Assembly (NCBI RefSeq): GCF_000204195.1
Contig: NZ_AFBG01000018.1
Location: 124,001 to 188,000 of the forward strand
Direction: 5' to 3'
DNA: 64,000 nucleotides
From: Acidovorax radicis N35
GTDB lineage: Bacteria > Pseudomonadota > Gammaproteobacteria > Burkholderiales > Burkholderiaceae_C
The position numbers and the translations under genes are program-made. Positions 37,368-45,747 of the stretch are shown here, piece by piece (within the stretch, counting starts at the first letter, position 1; the number at the start of each line of letters is the position of its first letter). The notes under the pieces are model-generated. The model was not told the origin of the DNA. It ran no database searches and worked only from the letters and a program-made list of their open reading frames with translations.

Positions 37368-37398
37368 TTTGTACATTGGACATTTTGTCCAAGGTCAA
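37368..37398 (-). promoter_or_regulatory. Predicted cyo promoter with palindromic operator in a 19-bp spacer
   Basis: On the minus strand, TTGACC (37393-37398) and TACAAA (37368-37373) are 19 bp apart. The spacer contains the perfect inverted repeat TTGGACA-AAA-TGTCCAA (37376-37392). A long 19-bp spacer filled by a palindrome is the usual design of promoters activated by MerR-family regulators. The cyoA ATG is 76 bp downstream of the -10. The regulator is unknown. Confidence 0.5.
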
Positions 37399-37542
37399 CA
37401 ATAGGTGCCCCATTTCGGTGCGCCTTCTCTTTTTGGTTCGGCGCCGTCCTGCATGCGCCATAGTGAAACTGCACTTGTCCCGAATCAAACTTGCGTGTAG
37501 AACCAGAATGTCTTATCCAAACAACGACAAGGAGCCCTGTTC

Positions 37543-38883
37543 ATGAGCAGCCCCGCCTCTGCCACTTACCCTGCGGCCGGCTTTGAAGAAAGCCCCGCCT
37601 CTCTCTCGCGGGCTGATACCCATGAAGACGTGACCCCCAGCGAAATTGCGGTGGGTGTGATCATCGGACGGTCGTCCGAGTACTTCGATTTCTTCGTATT
37701 CGGGATCGCCTGCGTTCTCGTCTTCCCGCCTTTCCTGTTTCCGTTCCTGTCGCGCCTGGATGGCACGCTGATGTCGTTTGCGCTGTTGGCCGTTGCGTTT
37801 GTGGTCCGGCCCGTCGGCACGGCCATTTCCATGGCCATCCAGCGGCGCTGGGGCCGGGGCACCAAGCTGACCATTGCACTGTTCCTGTTGGGCGTGTGCA
37901 CGGTCGGGATGGCGTTTTTGCCGGGCTACAAGGATGCTGGCCTGACCGCCGTGGTGGCGCTGCTGATTCTGCGCATTGGCCAGGGTCTGGCGCTCGGCGG
38001 CTCGTGGGACGGCCTGCCGTCGCTGCTGGCCATGTCGGCGCCCAAGGAACGCCGGGGCTGGTTTGCCATGATCGGGCAGCTGGGTGCGCCCGTCGGGTTT
38101 GTGCTGGCGGCGGGTCTGTTTGCCTATCTGTACAGCAGCCTCAGCGTGCAGGAATTTCTGGCCTGGGGCTGGCGCTATCCCTTTTTCGTGGCTTTTGCCG
38201 TGAACGTGGTGGCCCTGTTTGCCCGCCTGCGCCTGGTGGTGGGGCAGTCGTACGCCGAACTGCTGCAAGACCGTGAGCTGCAGCCTGTGCCCGTCAGCCG
38301 CGTGATGCGCGACGAAGGCAGCAATGTGCTGCTGGGTGCTTTTGCCGCGCTGGCCAGCTTTGCGCTGTTCCACCTGGTCACGGTGTTCCCGCTGTCGTGG
38401 ATCACCCTGTACTCGGACCAGCCGGTGACCCAGATTCTGGGCGTGCAGATCGTGGGTGCCTTCCTAGCGGCCGGGGCCATCATGGTCTCGGGCTGGCTGT
38501 CAGACCACCTGGGCCGCCGCAAGCTGCTGGGCGGCATGGCGGTGCTGATCGGTGTGTTCAGTTTCATGGCCCCCGTGCTGCTCAACTCCGGTGAGGTGGG
38601 CAGCACCATGTTCCTGCTGCTGGGCTTTGTGCTGCTGGGGCTGTCGTACGGCCAGGCGTCTGGCACGGTCACGGCCAACTTTTCTCCCCAATACCGCTAC
38701 ACGGGCGCCGCCTTGTCGGCCGACCTGGCCTGGATCATTGGCGCTGCTTTTGCGCCCCTTGTCGCCCTGTACCTGTCGGCCCAGTTTGGATTGCTGGCCG
38801 TGACGGTGTACCTGCTGTCGGGTGTGGCCTGCACTCTTGGAGCGCTGAATTTGAACCGGCGCATGGAGCGCCGCGACCGGTAG
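37543..38883 (+). CDS. MFS transporter, metabolite:H+ symporter type
   Basis: This 446-residue permease has about twelve hydrophobic segments. The start region SEIAVGVIIGRSSEYFDFFV resembles the metabolite:H+ symporter group (GxxxEwyDf motif). Between helices 2 and 3 and again in the second half is the MFS loop (SGWLSDHLGRRKLLGG). The substrate cannot be inferred; related carriers move dicarboxylates, aromatic acids or osmolytes. The gene is divergent from cyoA with a 250-bp gap and converges on tolA across a repeat and a shared terminator. The ATG at 37543 follows AAGGAG. Confidence 0.9.
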   Translation: MSSPASATYPAAGFEESPASLSRADTHEDVTPSEIAVGVIIGRSSEYFDFFVFGIACVLVFPPFLFPFLSRLDGTLMSFALLAVAFVVRPVGTAISMAIQRRWGRGTKLTIALFLLGVCTVGMAFLPGYKDAGLTAVVALLILRIGQGLALGGSWDGLPSLLAMSAPKERRGWFAMIGQLGAPVGFVLAAGLFAYLYSSLSVQEFLAWGWRYPFFVAFAVNVVALFARLRLVVGQSYAELLQDRELQPVPVSRVMRDEGSNVLLGAFAALASFALFHLVTVFPLSWITLYSDQPVTQILGVQIVGAFLAAGAIMVSGWLSDHLGRRKLLGGMAVLIGVFSFMAPVLLNSGEVGSTMFLLLGFVLLGLSYGQASGTVTANFSPQYRYTGAALSADLAWIIGAAFAPLVALYLSAQFGLLAVTVYLLSGVACTLGALNLNRRMERRDR

Positions 38884-38896
38884 GGGGGCAGATGTT

Positions 38897-38953
38897 ATGC
38901 TATTAAATACATAGCTATCTGCGCTTGACTATCAAGCGCTAGAGGTCAAAAAA
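38897..38953 (+). repeat. Dispersed hairpin repeat, copy after the MFS gene
   Basis: ATGCTATTAAATACATAGCT then ATCTGCGCTTGACTATCAAG and CGCTAGAGG: the arms GCGCTTGA and TCAAGCGC pair perfectly around a short loop. It sits just before the shared terminator. Confidence 0.8.
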
Positions 38954-38960
38954 AGCCCAA

Positions 38961-38992
38961 AAAAGCGCCCGGTACTTCCGGGCGCTTTTTTT
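38961..38992. terminator. Bidirectional terminator between the MFS gene and tolA
   Basis: AAAAGCGCCCGGTACTTCCG then GGCGCTTTTTTT forms AGCGCCCGG/CCGGGCGCT with A-run and T-run on either side, suitable for ending both convergent transcripts. Confidence 0.92.
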
Positions 38993-39010
38993 CGGGGCTT
39001 TGAACAGGCT

Positions 39011-39979
39011 CTAGTCCTGTGGCCTGAAACCAATGGTCAGGGAAGACGGCACGCGTCCATCCACATCGCGCGGCAGGGTCTCGGTCTTGTCCAGCGCGCG
39101 CAGCACGGCCTCGTCCCAGGCCTTGTTGCCGCTCGACTGCACGAGCCGTTTGCCCACGATGGTGCCGTCGGGCGAGAGGCGCACTTCCACCTCGGCACGC
39201 GGGTTGCCCGAGATCGCGTCGGGGTACACGATGTTGGGCTTGACCTTGGCCGCTACCTTGCCGCCGTAGCCGCCTGACGGGCCTGCACTGCGCTGGGCTG
39301 TGCCCGTGGCGGTTTCTCCCCCCGTCGCCCCTGCCATGCCCTGGATGCGGCGCAGGTTGGCTTCGCGCTGTTCTGCCAGCTGTTTGGCGTCGGCTTCGGA
39401 TTTGCGCTTGGCGGCGTCGTCCGCCTTGCGCTTGTCTTCGGCCAGCTTCTTTTGCTTGTCCTGCTCGGCTTTCTTCTGCTCGGCCAGCTGTTTTTCGCGC
39501 TGTTCCTTTTCCTTGTCTTTTTCCTTTTGCAGGCGCTCTTTCTTCTCCTGCTCCAGGCGGTCGCGGCGCTCGTCTTCCTTGCGTTCGCGTTCACGCTTGT
39601 CGCGCTCTTGCTGCTGTTCGCGCGCCTTCTTTTCCTGTTCCAGGCGCTTTTTCTCGCGTTCGATGGCGATGTCGGCCTCGCGGGTGTCGGGCGGTTCCAC
39701 AGCGCGCGGGGGCGGTGGTGGGGGCGGAGCAGGCGGACGCACTTCCGGTGGGGCGGGCGGTGGGGGCGGGGGCTCAACGGCACGCGCCGCCGCCTGCTGG
39801 GGCACCGCTGCCCACAGTTCGGCTTCCACCGCAGGCTGGTCGGCGCTGTTCTTCCAGTTCACGCCCCAGGTGAGTGCGCCGATGAGCACGACATGCACGA
39901 GCACCGCCAGCGTGATGGCACGCAAGCGTGCCGGGGGCCGGGGCGGGGAAAACTGGTCGCGGTCGTTGTGGGCGTGCAT
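39011..39979 (-). CDS. tolA: Cell envelope integrity protein TolA
   Basis: This 322-residue protein spans the periplasm. One N-terminal transmembrane helix (AITLAVLVHVVLIGALTWGV) is followed by a Pro-rich stretch, then a long highly charged coiled-coil or helical region of Lys, Glu, Arg and Gln (about residues 100-210). A C-terminal TonB-like domain closes it (NPRAEVEVRLSPDGTIVGKR; SGNKAWDEAVLRALDKTETL). TolA links TolQR proton-motive-force use to Pal at the outer membrane during division. It is the last gene of the minus-strand ybgC-tolQ-tolR-tolA run, with a terminator right behind it. Confidence 0.93.
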   Translation of the reverse strand: MHAHNDRDQFSPPRPPARLRAITLAVLVHVVLIGALTWGVNWKNSADQPAVEAELWAAVPQQAAARAVEPPPPPPAPPEVRPPAPPPPPPPRAVEPPDTREADIAIEREKKRLEQEKKAREQQQERDKRERERKEDERRDRLEQEKKERLQKEKDKEKEQREKQLAEQKKAEQDKQKKLAEDKRKADDAAKRKSEADAKQLAEQREANLRRIQGMAGATGGETATGTAQRSAGPSGGYGGKVAAKVKPNIVYPDAISGNPRAEVEVRLSPDGTIVGKRLVQSSGNKAWDEAVLRALDKTETLPRDVDGRVPSSLTIGFRPQD

Positions 39980-40009
39980 GGGCGTGAGAGCGGCTGGCGA
40001 GAGTTCGGT

Positions 40010-40438
40010 TCAACCGCCCTGTTTGACGGAAAGCCCTACGCGTTGCACACCCGCCTTTTGCAAGGCATCCATGGCCTTCACCACGTTTTCGTACTGCACG
40101 CCCTTGTCGGCGCTGATGACCACCGCACTGGCGCTGTCGGCCCCCTGGGCCTTCTGCCAACGGCTGGCGGCATCACCGATCTCGCGCTGGTTCAGGCTGC
40201 GTGTGGCTTCGGGCGTCTTGAACTGCAGCGATCCGTCCTTGTTGACGATGACCTGGGCCACCACCTTGGGCATGTTCTTGCCTTTGCCCACGCTGGGCAC
40301 ATCGACAACGCCCGGCGTCAGCATGGGCGCCGTCACCATGAAGATGATGAGCAGCACCAGCATGACGTCGATGAACGGGACCATGTTGATCTCGTTGATG
40401 GTGCGGCGGCCTCGGCCGCGGGATGCCATGGCGGGCAT
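40010..40438 (-). CDS. tolR: Biopolymer transport protein TolR (ExbD family)
   Basis: This 142-residue protein has one N-terminal transmembrane helix; NEINMVPFIDVMLVLLIIFM contains the Asp that takes part in proton conduction with TolQ. The periplasmic domain has VPSVGKGKNMPKVVAQVIVN and a C-terminal ExbD-like fold. The ATG at 40438 follows the tolQ stop by 4 bp; an ATG at 40429 is an alternative. Confidence 0.94.
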   Translation of the reverse strand: MPAMASRGRGRRTINEINMVPFIDVMLVLLIIFMVTAPMLTPGVVDVPSVGKGKNMPKVVAQVIVNKDGSLQFKTPEATRSLNQREIGDAASRWQKAQGADSASAVVISADKGVQYENVVKAMDALQKAGVQRVGLSVKQGG

Positions 40439-40442
40439 GGTG

Positions 40443-41159
40443 TCAGTGCCCCGAGGCCGTGTGGCCGGTGGTGGGCGCTGGCTGGGCGCCCAGGTTGCGC
40501 TGAAGAATGTTGGAGAACTCTTCGATGAAGGTCTCCTGGTGCGTGGCCACCCTGTCAATGTCGCGGGCAAAGCGGTTGTAGGCGATCACGGCCGGGATGG
40601 CCGCGAACAGGCCAATGGCGGTGGCCACCAGGGCTTCCGCGATGCCGGGGGCCACCGTGGCCAGCGTGACCTGCTCCATGCCCGCAAAGCCGGTGAACGC
40701 ATGCATGATGCCCCACACGGTGCCAAACAGGCCCACATACGGCGAGACCGAGCCCACCGAAGCCAGGAACGACAGGCTCGACTCCACCACATCCATCTCG
40801 CGCTGGAAGCTCGCGCGCATGGCGCGGCGTGCGCCGTCGAGCAGGGTGCCGGGGTCCACGATGCGGCGCTCACGCAGTTTTTGGTATTCACGCATGCCGC
40901 TGGCGAAGATGCGCTCCATGGGGCCTGCCTGCCTGGAGTTTTGTGCGGCACTGGCGTACAGGTCATTGAGGCTGGTGCCGGACCAGAACTCGCGCTCGAA
41001 GTCTTCGTTCAAGGTCTTGACGCGCTTGAGCGAAAACAGCTTGCGGAAGATGGCGGCCCAGCTGGCGACCGATACGCCGAGCAACAGCAGCATGACGAGT
41101 TGCACCACCCAGCTGGCGTGCAGCACCAGGGAGATGATGGACATGTTTTGGGAGTTCAT
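40443..41159 (-). CDS. tolQ: Tol-Pal proton channel subunit TolQ (MotA/ExbB family)
   Basis: This 238-residue three-helix protein forms the motor with TolR. Helix 1 is VVQLVMLLLLGVSVASWAAI. The cytoplasmic loop and helices 2-3 carry FLASVGSVSPYVGLFGTVWG and GIAEALVATAIGLFAAIPAV, the ExbB/TolQ signatures. The ATG at 41159 overlaps the ybgC stop by 4 bp (ATGA), showing translational coupling. Confidence 0.96.
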   Translation of the reverse strand: MNSQNMSIISLVLHASWVVQLVMLLLLGVSVASWAAIFRKLFSLKRVKTLNEDFEREFWSGTSLNDLYASAAQNSRQAGPMERIFASGMREYQKLRERRIVDPGTLLDGARRAMRASFQREMDVVESSLSFLASVGSVSPYVGLFGTVWGIMHAFTGFAGMEQVTLATVAPGIAEALVATAIGLFAAIPAVIAYNRFARDIDRVATHQETFIEEFSNILQRNLGAQPAPTTGHTASGH

Positions 41160-41575
41160 GGTGTGAGTTGTTCCAGGAGGGGGCTCGGAATTCTTGCGGG
41201 GCGCATGGTGGCGGCATCGACCCATCCGATGCGGATGGTGCCTTCGGTCAGCAGCAACGGGGCTTGTTCGGTCATCTGCTCTGGTTTCAGGAGCGCACGC
41301 TGCACTATTGTCAACGATGCGCGGCCGGTGGCCTGCAGGGCTGCGGTAACAATCAGTTCATCGTCCAGCCGTGCGGGGCGGTGGTAGCGCAGCTGCGCAT
41401 CGGTTACGACAAACATGCCGCCGGTTTGTTCCTTGAGCCGCTGTTGCCCCACGCCCAGCGAGCGCAGCCATTCAGTGCGCGCACGCTCAAAGAACTTGAG
41501 GTAGTTGGCATAGAACACGATGCCACCGGCATCGGTGTCCTCCCAGTAGACGCGAATCGGGAACTCGAACGCCAT
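41156..41575 (-). CDS. ybgC: Acyl-CoA thioesterase YbgC (tol-pal associated)
   Basis: This 139-residue hot-dog-fold thioesterase carries the 4-hydroxybenzoyl-CoA-thioesterase signature VYWEDTDAGGIVFYANYLKF with the catalytic Asp. YbgC is usually the first gene of tol-pal operons and is thought to act in phospholipid metabolism near the inner membrane. It lies 6 bp after the aminotransferase stop, so that gene is also likely on the same transcript. Confidence 0.94.
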   Translation of the reverse strand: MAFEFPIRVYWEDTDAGGIVFYANYLKFFERARTEWLRSLGVGQQRLKEQTGGMFVVTDAQLRYHRPARLDDELIVTAALQATGRASLTIVQRALLKPEQMTEQAPLLLTEGTIRIGWVDAATMRPARIPSPLLEQLTP

Positions 41576-41581
41576 CGCGCG

Positions 41582-42778
41582 TTACCCCAGCACGCTGCGC
41601 AGCCGCGCCACCGACTCCTGCAGCTGCGCCATGGAATTGGCGGTGGAAAAACGGACAAAGCGTTCCGGCTCGGCGGTGCCAAAGTCGCGCCCTGGCGTTA
41701 CCGCGATGTGCGCGCGGCGCATCAGCTCAAACGCAAAGTCCCAGCTGCAGTTCTTGCCAGAGGCGACGCCCAGGCGCTCGGCGGCTTGCGTGCAGTCCGC
41801 CCAGGCGTAGAAGGCCCCGTCGGGCATCACCGGCACTGAAAGGCCCAGCGATTGCAGGGCCGGGATGAAGTAGTCGCGCCGCGCCTTGAATTCGGCGCGG
41901 CGGCGTTCGTATTCGGCAATGCTCTCGGCCTCGAAGCAGGCCAGCGCCGCGTGTTGCGACACGGTGCTGGCGCAAATGAACAGGTTTTGTGCCAGCCGTT
42001 CGACCACCGGCACCATGGCCTCTGGCACCACCATCCAGCCCAGGCGCCAGCCGGTCATGTTGAAGTACTTGCTGAAGCTGTTGATGCTGATGATGTTCTC
42101 ATCGATGGCCAGCGCCGTGTGGCCAAACTCTTCCTCGTACGACAGGCCCAGGTAGATCTCGTCGATCATCGTGATGCCGTCGTGTGCGCGCACCACCTCA
42201 TGGATGCGGCGCAGCTCATCGGGCGCAATCGAGGTGCCCGTGGGGTTGGAGGGCGAGGCCAGCAACACCCCCCGCGTCTTCTCGCCCCAGGCCGCGCGCA
42301 CCTTGTCGGCGCTCAGCTGGTAGCGCTCGGCCGCCGTGGTGGGCAGCAGCACGGCCTTGCCTTCTGCGGCGCTCACGAAATGGCGGTTGCAGGGGTAGCT
42401 CGGGTCGGGCATCAGGATCTCGTCGCCCGACTCGATGAGCGCGAGGCATGCGAGTTGCAGCGCGGCCGATGCGCCGGCCGTCACCACGATGCGGCGTGCG
42501 GGCACGTTCACGCCAAAGCGGCTCTGGTACCAGCCGCTGATGCGCTCGCGCAAGGCGTCCAGGCCCAATGCATTGGTGTATTGCGTGGCGCCGCTGTGCA
42601 CGGCGCGGGCTGCGGCCTCCTGCACCAGCGGCGGGGCGGTGAAGTCCGGCTCGCCGATGTTCAGAAAAATCATCGGTTCGCGCGTGCCTGCCACCTCGCG
42701 GGCCAGGGCCTGCGCGGCCTTGGCCACTTCCATCACGTAGAACGGTTCGATGCGCTCGGCGCGCGTGGAAAACTTCAT
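41582..42778 (-). CDS. Pyridoxal-phosphate aminotransferase, class I/II
   Basis: This 398-residue fold-type I aminotransferase has GEPDFTAPPLVQEA near the N terminus, the cofactor contacts ASPSNPTGTSIAPDEL and the Asp of MIDEIYLGLSYE, the Schiff-base Lys in ISINSFSKYFNMTGWRLGWM, and the carboxylate-binding Arg near the end (ERFVRFSTANSMAQL). Substrate could be an aromatic or aliphatic amino acid; betaproteobacterial orthologues are often annotated simply as pyridoxal-phosphate-dependent. The ATG at 42778 fits the usual N terminus. It sits between nusB (105 bp upstream) and ybgC. Confidence 0.92.
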   Translation of the reverse strand: MKFSTRAERIEPFYVMEVAKAAQALAREVAGTREPMIFLNIGEPDFTAPPLVQEAAARAVHSGATQYTNALGLDALRERISGWYQSRFGVNVPARRIVVTAGASAALQLACLALIESGDEILMPDPSYPCNRHFVSAAEGKAVLLPTTAAERYQLSADKVRAAWGEKTRGVLLASPSNPTGTSIAPDELRRIHEVVRAHDGITMIDEIYLGLSYEEEFGHTALAIDENIISINSFSKYFNMTGWRLGWMVVPEAMVPVVERLAQNLFICASTVSQHAALACFEAESIAEYERRRAEFKARRDYFIPALQSLGLSVPVMPDGAFYAWADCTQAAERLGVASGKNCSWDFAFELMRRAHIAVTPGRDFGTAEPERFVRFSTANSMAQLQESVARLRSVLG

Positions 42779-42883
42779 GGGAAGGTGTCCTGCCCGAGCG
42801 GGTCGGGTGTTGCTCGGAAACTCAAGGGGGAGGGCACCGGGCGTGGCGGCAGATGGCACGCTCCGGAGCGGGCGGCGGTGCGC

Positions 42884-43441
42884 TCAGGCTTCGTCAACGG
42901 GCGCGGAGGGCGCGGTGCCCGAGGCCTTGTCGGCGGCCACTTCCAGCGTGCGCAGTTTGGGGGCCAGGCCGTTGAGCACGGCATTCACGTACTTGTGGCC
43001 GTCGGTGCCGCCAAACTCTTTGGCAAGCTCAATGCATTCGTTGAGCACCACGCGCCAGGGCACATCCAGGCAGTGCTGAAACTCGTACACGCCGATCCAC
43101 ATCACCGCATGTTCGATGGGCGAAATCTCGGCCATCTTGCGGTCCAGCAGCGGGGTGATCAGCGCATCCAGGTCGGCGGCGGTGTTGATGCAGCCGTGCA
43201 GCAGCGCGTCGTAGTGCACCGAGTCGGCCTTGTGAAAGCCCGCCAGGTCGCGCGTGAATGCGTCGATGGCTTCGGGCGTGTTGCCGCCCACCAGGTGCTG
43301 GTACAGGGCCTGCAGCGCGAACTCGCGTGCGCGGCTGCGGTTGGACTTGGAGGCTGCCTTGCGCACGCCCGTGCTCTTGAGGCCGGTACGGACTTGCTTG
43401 GGAGGGCGTGCCGGCGACGGCGTGGGGGTGTTTTCGCTCAT
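42884..43441 (-). CDS. nusB: Transcription antitermination factor NusB
   Basis: This 185-residue all-helical protein acts with NusE in rRNA antitermination. After a basic, Pro/Ser-rich N-terminal tail of about 35 residues (longer than in E. coli NusB) comes the domain signature [17 protein letters not shown], then [18 protein letters not shown] and [20 protein letters not shown] with the conserved end VNAVLNGLA. Its ATG overlaps the ribH stop by 4 bp (ATGA). Confidence 0.95.
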   Translation of the reverse strand: MSENTPTPSPARPPKQVRTGLKSTGVRKAASKSNRSRAREFALQALYQHLVGGNTPEAIDAFTRDLAGFHKADSVHYDALLHGCINTAADLDALITPLLDRKMAEISPIEHAVMWIGVYEFQHCLDVPWRVVLNECIELAKEFGGTDGHKYVNAVLNGLAPKLRTLEVAADKASGTAPSAPVDEA

Positions 43442-43902
43442 GACAGTTCGTCCAGCAGGTTGGCCATTTCCACCGCAACGCGGGCGGCATCGGTGCCTTT
43501 TTCGGTCTGGCGGGCGATGGCCTGCTCGAGGTTTTCGGTGGTGATGATGGCGTTGGCAATGGGGATCTGGTAGTCCAGCGACAGGCGGGTCACGCCCGCG
43601 CCGGATTCATTGGCCACCAGTTCGAAGTGGTAGGTCTCGCCACGGATGATGCAACCCAGCGCAATCAGTGCGTCGTACTCATCGCTTTCGGCCATGGCCT
43701 GCAAGGCCACGGGCACTTCCAGTGCGCCAGGCACCAGCACGTGCTTGATGTGCTTTTCTTGCACGCCCAGGGCCAGCAGCTCGGCACGGCATGCCGCGGC
43801 CAATGTGTTGGTGATGCTCTCGTTGAAGCGGGCCTGCACGATGCCGATGTGCAGTTTTTTGCCGTCCAGGCGGTCTGCGGTGCCTTTTTCTGCGCCAAAC
43901 AT
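43438..43902 (-). CDS. ribH: 6,7-dimethyl-8-ribityllumazine synthase
   Basis: This 154-residue enzyme forms lumazine from 5-amino-6-ribitylaminouracil and dihydroxybutanone phosphate in riboflavin synthesis. Signatures are [31 protein letters not shown] and [20 protein letters not shown], with the catalytic His in the last. The ATG at 43902 lies 14 bp after the ribBA stop. Order ribBA-ribH-nusB is standard in this lineage. Confidence 0.97.
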   Translation of the reverse strand: MFGAEKGTADRLDGKKLHIGIVQARFNESITNTLAAACRAELLALGVQEKHIKHVLVPGALEVPVALQAMAESDEYDALIALGCIIRGETYHFELVANESGAGVTRLSLDYQIPIANAIITTENLEQAIARQTEKGTDAARVAVEMANLLDELS

Positions 43903-43916
43903 AGTGGTATTGCTCT

Positions 43917-45038
43917 TTATTCTTTGGGGATGAAACCGGTGATTTCGAGGCCGTAGCCAGTCATGCTGGGCATGCGGCGCGGCTGGCCCATGAGGGCCAT
44001 CTTGTGCACGCCACATTCGCGCAGGATCTGTGCGCCCACGCCATAGGTGCGCAGGTCCATGCGGCCGCGTTCGGGCGCCTGGGCGGAGCGGGCCGTGCCT
44101 TCAAACTGCGCCAGCAGCTGGCCCGCGCTTTCGCCACAGTTGAGCAGCACCGCCACGCCCTTGCCTTGTGCGTTGAGGTATTGCAGGCTGGTGTCCAGGC
44201 CCCACGAGTGCATGGAGCGGTTGATTTCGAGTGCATCGAACACCGACAGCGGCTCGTGCACTCGCACGGGCACCACGTCGTCGGCGCTCCACTGGCCTTT
44301 GACCAGCGCCAGGTGCACCGCCTGGCTGGGCTTGTCGCGGAAGGCATGGGCGGTGAACTCGCCGTAGGCGGTTTGCAGCGTGCGCTGGCCCACTTTTTCG
44401 ACCAGCGTTTCATTGCGGCTGCGGTGCTCGATCAGGTCGGCGATGGTGCCGATCTTGAGGCCGTGCTCGGCGGCAAACAGCTGCAGATCGGGCAGGCGGG
44501 CCATGGTGCCATCGTCCTTCATGATCTCGCAGATCACCGACGCAGGGCTGCAGCCGGCCATGGCAGCCAGGTCGCAACCGGCTTCGGTATGGCCTGCACG
44601 CATCAGCACGCCACCGTCCACCGCCTGCAGCGGGAAGATGTGGCCGGGCTGCACCAGGTCGGAGGGCTGGCTGCCACGGGCCACCGCCACCTGCACGGTG
44701 CGGGCACGGTCGGCGGCCGAGATGCCGGTGGTCACTCCCTCGGCGGCCTCGATGGAGACGGTGAAGGCCGTGCTGTATACGGTGCCGTTGCGTGCGGCCA
44801 TGGGGGGGAGCTTCAGGAACTCGCAGCGCTCGCGGCTCAATGTCAGGCAGATCAGGCCCCGGCCGAAGCGCGCCATGAAGTTGATGGCCTCGGGCGTCAC
44901 ATGGTCGGCGGCCAGGACCAGGTCGCCTTCGTTTTCGCGGTCTTCTTCATCCACCAGGATGACGATGCGCCCGGCGCGCATCTCGGCCACGATGTCCTCG
45001 ACGGGGGAGATCGGCACGGGGGTGAGGGGGGAGGTCAT
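43917..45038 (-). CDS. ribBA: 3,4-dihydroxy-2-butanone-4-phosphate synthase with degenerate GTP cyclohydrolase II domain (RibBX-like)
   Basis: This 373-residue protein has an intact RibB half (about residues 1-205): [20 protein letters not shown] carries the metal-binding and catalytic acids, and [19 protein letters not shown] the active-site His and Glu. The second half aligns with GTP cyclohydrolase II by overall fold text ([32 protein letters not shown]) but lacks the zinc-binding CxxD...C...C segment and the catalytic residues, so it should not hydrolyse GTP. Such fusions are known in proteobacteria and need a separate RibA. I see no FMN riboswitch upstream. Confidence 0.9.
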   Translation of the reverse strand: MTSPLTPVPISPVEDIVAEMRAGRIVILVDEEDRENEGDLVLAADHVTPEAINFMARFGRGLICLTLSRERCEFLKLPPMAARNGTVYSTAFTVSIEAAEGVTTGISAADRARTVQVAVARGSQPSDLVQPGHIFPLQAVDGGVLMRAGHTEAGCDLAAMAGCSPASVICEIMKDDGTMARLPDLQLFAAEHGLKIGTIADLIEHRSRNETLVEKVGQRTLQTAYGEFTAHAFRDKPSQAVHLALVKGQWSADDVVPVRVHEPLSVFDALEINRSMHSWGLDTSLQYLNAQGKGVAVLLNCGESAGQLLAQFEGTARSAQAPERGRMDLRTYGVGAQILRECGVHKMALMGQPRRMPSMTGYGLEITGFIPKE

Positions 45039-45188
45039 GGAAGGCTTGGGCTTTCAGAGGGGGCCGCTGGCGATTTGCCTGCTGGCGGTGTGCTGCAGCA
45101 CAGGTTCCCGTGGCCGAAGGCAGCGGTGCCCCCAAGAAACCAACCCAAAGAACATGCGATGCGGCGCTGCCGCACGTCAAAGGGGCTG

Positions 45189-45348
45189 AGGGAGCCTCTG
45201 CACGAATCGCGCTGCGTGCATCTGCGGTCTCGGGCGGTCTGCTGCGTTGCAAATGCTCGCAATAGCCCCGCTATTGCTGCGCTTTGCGCTTTGCAACCCA
45301 TCCCGATCCGCAGCGCACACTGCCGCGCGATTCATGCAGAGGCTCCCT
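45189..45348. repeat. 160-bp imperfect inverted repeat (MITE-like element)
   Basis: The outer arms AGGGAGCCTCTGC (45189-45201) and GCAGAGGCTCCCT (45336-45348) are perfect inverted copies, extended inward by ACGAATCGCGC versus GCGCGATTCAT. The centre has a second inverted pair, GTTGCAAATGC...GCAATAGC against GCTATTGC...GCTTTGCAAC. The element occupies most of the 381-bp gap between ribBA and the ferredoxin gene. No open reading frame or transposase is inside. Size and symmetry suit a MITE or large REP-like element; I see no clear target-site duplication. The rest of the gap (45039-45188, 45349-45419) shows nothing else. Confidence 0.75.
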
Positions 45349-45419
45349 TGCCCCCGAATGTGCGATTTTAGTGCACCGCGCCCCGGTTCGTATTCAAACG
45401 GGGGTGTGCCTGACGCAGA

Positions 45420-45716
45420 TCAGATGGCACTGCCTTGCAGAACGACGTCCGACGCAGGGTATGCCACGCAGGGCAGCACGCAGCCTTCTTCCTTTTCTTC
45501 GGCCGTCAGGCCCGGCCATTCGATGGCATAGCGCACGCTGCCTTCCACCAGCTGGCCCATGCAGGTGCGGCAGGTGCCGTTGCGGCAGGAACTGGGCCAG
45601 TCGATGCCGCCTTGCTCCAGCGACAGCAGCAGGGGCTGCTCGGGCCAGGCGTCGCATTGTTGGCCGTCGGGTTCGACCTTGGCGATGAAGAAGGGGGCGG
45701 CGGTCGGGGTGCTCAT
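45420..45716 (-). CDS. 2Fe-2S plant-type ferredoxin
   Basis: This 98-residue small electron carrier has the plant-type motif in SSCRNGTCRTCMG (Cys44, Cys49, Cys52) and the fourth ligand Cys83 in CVLPCVAYPASDVVL. The beta-grasp strands around (LLLSLEQGGIDWPSS) fit. An extra Cys79 lies near the fourth ligand. It is encoded 31 bp after the DUF938 methyltransferase gene and likely shares its transcript. Partner reductase or oxygenase is unknown. Confidence 0.9.
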   Translation of the reverse strand: MSTPTAAPFFIAKVEPDGQQCDAWPEQPLLLSLEQGGIDWPSSCRNGTCRTCMGQLVEGSVRYAIEWPGLTAEEKEEGCVLPCVAYPASDVVLQGSAI

Positions 45717-45747
45717 GGGGCAGTTCCGTCAGAAGAAAAGAAGTTGG

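Noticed and set aside
39300..41387. Long plus-strand frame opposite tolA, tolR and tolQ
   Set aside because: Its Ser/Cys/Arg-rich text is the complement of tolA's Lys/Glu codons. The tol genes are certain.
45039..45188. FMN riboswitch upstream of ribBA
   Set aside because: I looked on the minus strand for the conserved RFN boxes and did not find them; the leader is instead dominated by the inverted repeat.
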